Part shown: one piece after another, positions 4,897-5,401 of the stretch
Layout of the letters: each line of letters opens with the position of its first letter
How positions within the stretch are numbered: the stretch's first letter is position 1
Assembly (NCBI GenBank): GCA_900766945.1
Contig: CAAFXD010000143.1
Location: forward strand, 1-5,401
Source: Clostridia bacterium
GTDB lineage: Bacteria > Bacillota > Clostridia > Oscillospirales > Acutalibacteraceae
Length of the DNA stretch: 5,401 nucleotides
Direction of reading: 5' to 3'
Notes under the pieces: generated by a model
What the model saw: the letters and a program-made list of their open reading frames with translations, nothing else
What the model was told of the DNA's origin: nothing
Database searches by the model: none
Program-made: the position numbers and the translations under genes

Positions 4897-5401
4897 ATGA
4901 ATATCTTTGATATTATCGGGCCGGTTATGGTTGGCCCGTCCAGTTCGCATACCGCCGGCGCAGTCAGAATCGGCTATGTATCCCGAAAACTGATGGGCGA
5001 GGAAATTGTGCAAGCAGAAATCGGGTTATACGGCTCTTTTTTGATGACCGGAAAAGGGCACGGCACAACAAAAGCCGTGGTCGCCGGCTTGCTTGGCATG
5101 CAACCCGACGACGAGCGAATCCCCGACGCCTTTACACAGGCTGAAAAAACAGGATTGCATTTCCATATCGGCGAAGCGAAGTTAAAGGACGCACATCCCA
5201 ATTCGGTTGCATTAAAATTGGTGGGAAAAAGCGGAAAAACGCTTGAAATCATTGGGGAATCCCTCGGCGGCTCCATCATCAACATAGCCAAAATTGACGG
5301 ATTGAGCGCAAATGTTTCCGGAGATTACCCGACCTTAATATGCAGTAACACCGATATTCCCGGCATGGTTGCAAAGGTGTCAACCATTCTCGCCGTTTCC
5401 A
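4897..5401 (+). CDS. sdaAB: L-serine dehydratase, iron-sulfur-dependent, beta subunit (partial, 3' end outside window)
   Basis: The first 168 codons of the beta subunit of the two-subunit [4Fe-4S] L-serine ammonia-lyase. With the alpha subunit (SdaAA) this cytoplasmic enzyme converts L-serine to pyruvate and ammonia. The N-terminus MNIFDIIGPVMVGPSSSHTAG is the family signature. It is followed by GSFLMTGKGHGTTKAVVAGLLGM (about residues 48-70, with KGHGT) and a Gly-Gly-Ser segment (SLGGSIINIAKI). From about residue 144 (YPTLICSNTDIPGMVAKVS) the C-terminal ACT domain starts; in this family it binds serine or contributes to regulation. Full-length proteins are about 220 residues, so about 50 are missing. 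AGGAG (4887-4891) lies five bases before the ATG. The frame is open to the window edge. The alpha subunit gene is expected immediately downstream. This gene is host chromosome rather than element cargo, by inference from its housekeeping role and position beyond the recombinase. Confidence 0.9.
   Translation, partial: MNIFDIIGPVMVGPSSSHTAGAVRIGYVSRKLMGEEIVQAEIGLYGSFLMTGKGHGTTKAVVAGLLGMQPDDERIPDAFTQAEKTGLHFHIGEAKLKDAHPNSVALKLVGKSGKTLEIIGESLGGSIINIAKIDGLSANVSGDYPTLICSNTDIPGMVAKVSTILAVS

Noticed and set aside
4974..5291. 105-residue minus-strand open frame opposite sdaAB
   Set aside because: The plus strand here translates into a clear serine dehydratase beta subunit, so this is a shadow.
1..5401. 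CRISPR array, tRNA, rRNA or insertion sequence
   Set aside because: No regularly spaced direct repeats, no tRNA-like cloverleaf, no rRNA sequence and no transposase-like protein were seen on either strand.

Overview
This window is best read as the right-hand end of an integrative mobilizable element, or of a larger ICE that continues to the left, inserted next to a chromosomal L-serine dehydratase gene. The host is probably a low-to-mid GC Firmicute of the Clostridia (gut Oscillospiraceae/Lachnospiraceae type). The basis is the protein families (MobC plus MobA/MobL-type relaxase, ParB-like protein, large serine recombinase with zinc ribbon), the strong AGGAGG ribosome binding sites, and the two-subunit iron-sulfur type serine dehydratase beta subunit. 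The genus cannot be named from the sequence.

Layout: positions 1-199 carry no convincing gene but hold a dense run of inverted repeats, which is the expected place for oriT and the mob leader. Next come mobC (215-493), a relaxase gene broken by a frameshift near 1090 (500-1102 in one frame, continuing to 1862 in another), a ParB-like gene (1865-2728) that contains a perfect 10-bp palindrome, a small unknown gene (2740-2934), and a 624-residue large serine recombinase (2959-4833). All are on the + strand with short gaps or overlaps, so they look like one transcription unit. After a short junction (about 4740-4896) with a possible promoter and a strong hairpin lies the start of sdaAB (4897 to the window end), an ordinary housekeeping gene that is cut by the window edge.

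How it works together: MobC (ribbon-helix-helix) should bind oriT and help the relaxase nick it. The relaxase would start single-strand transfer using another element's secretion system, because no type IV secretion gene is visible here. The ParB-like protein may help maintenance or regulation, and the recombinase would excise and integrate the element. The frameshift separates the relaxase nuclease domain from its C-terminal half, so as sequenced the element may have lost self-directed mobilization while keeping an intact recombinase.

No clearly new system was found. The points most worth checking are the split relaxase, the palindrome inside parB, the hairpin-rich presumed oriT, and the recombinase/sdaAB junction, where the element end, a possible promoter and an sdaAB leader hairpin coincide.
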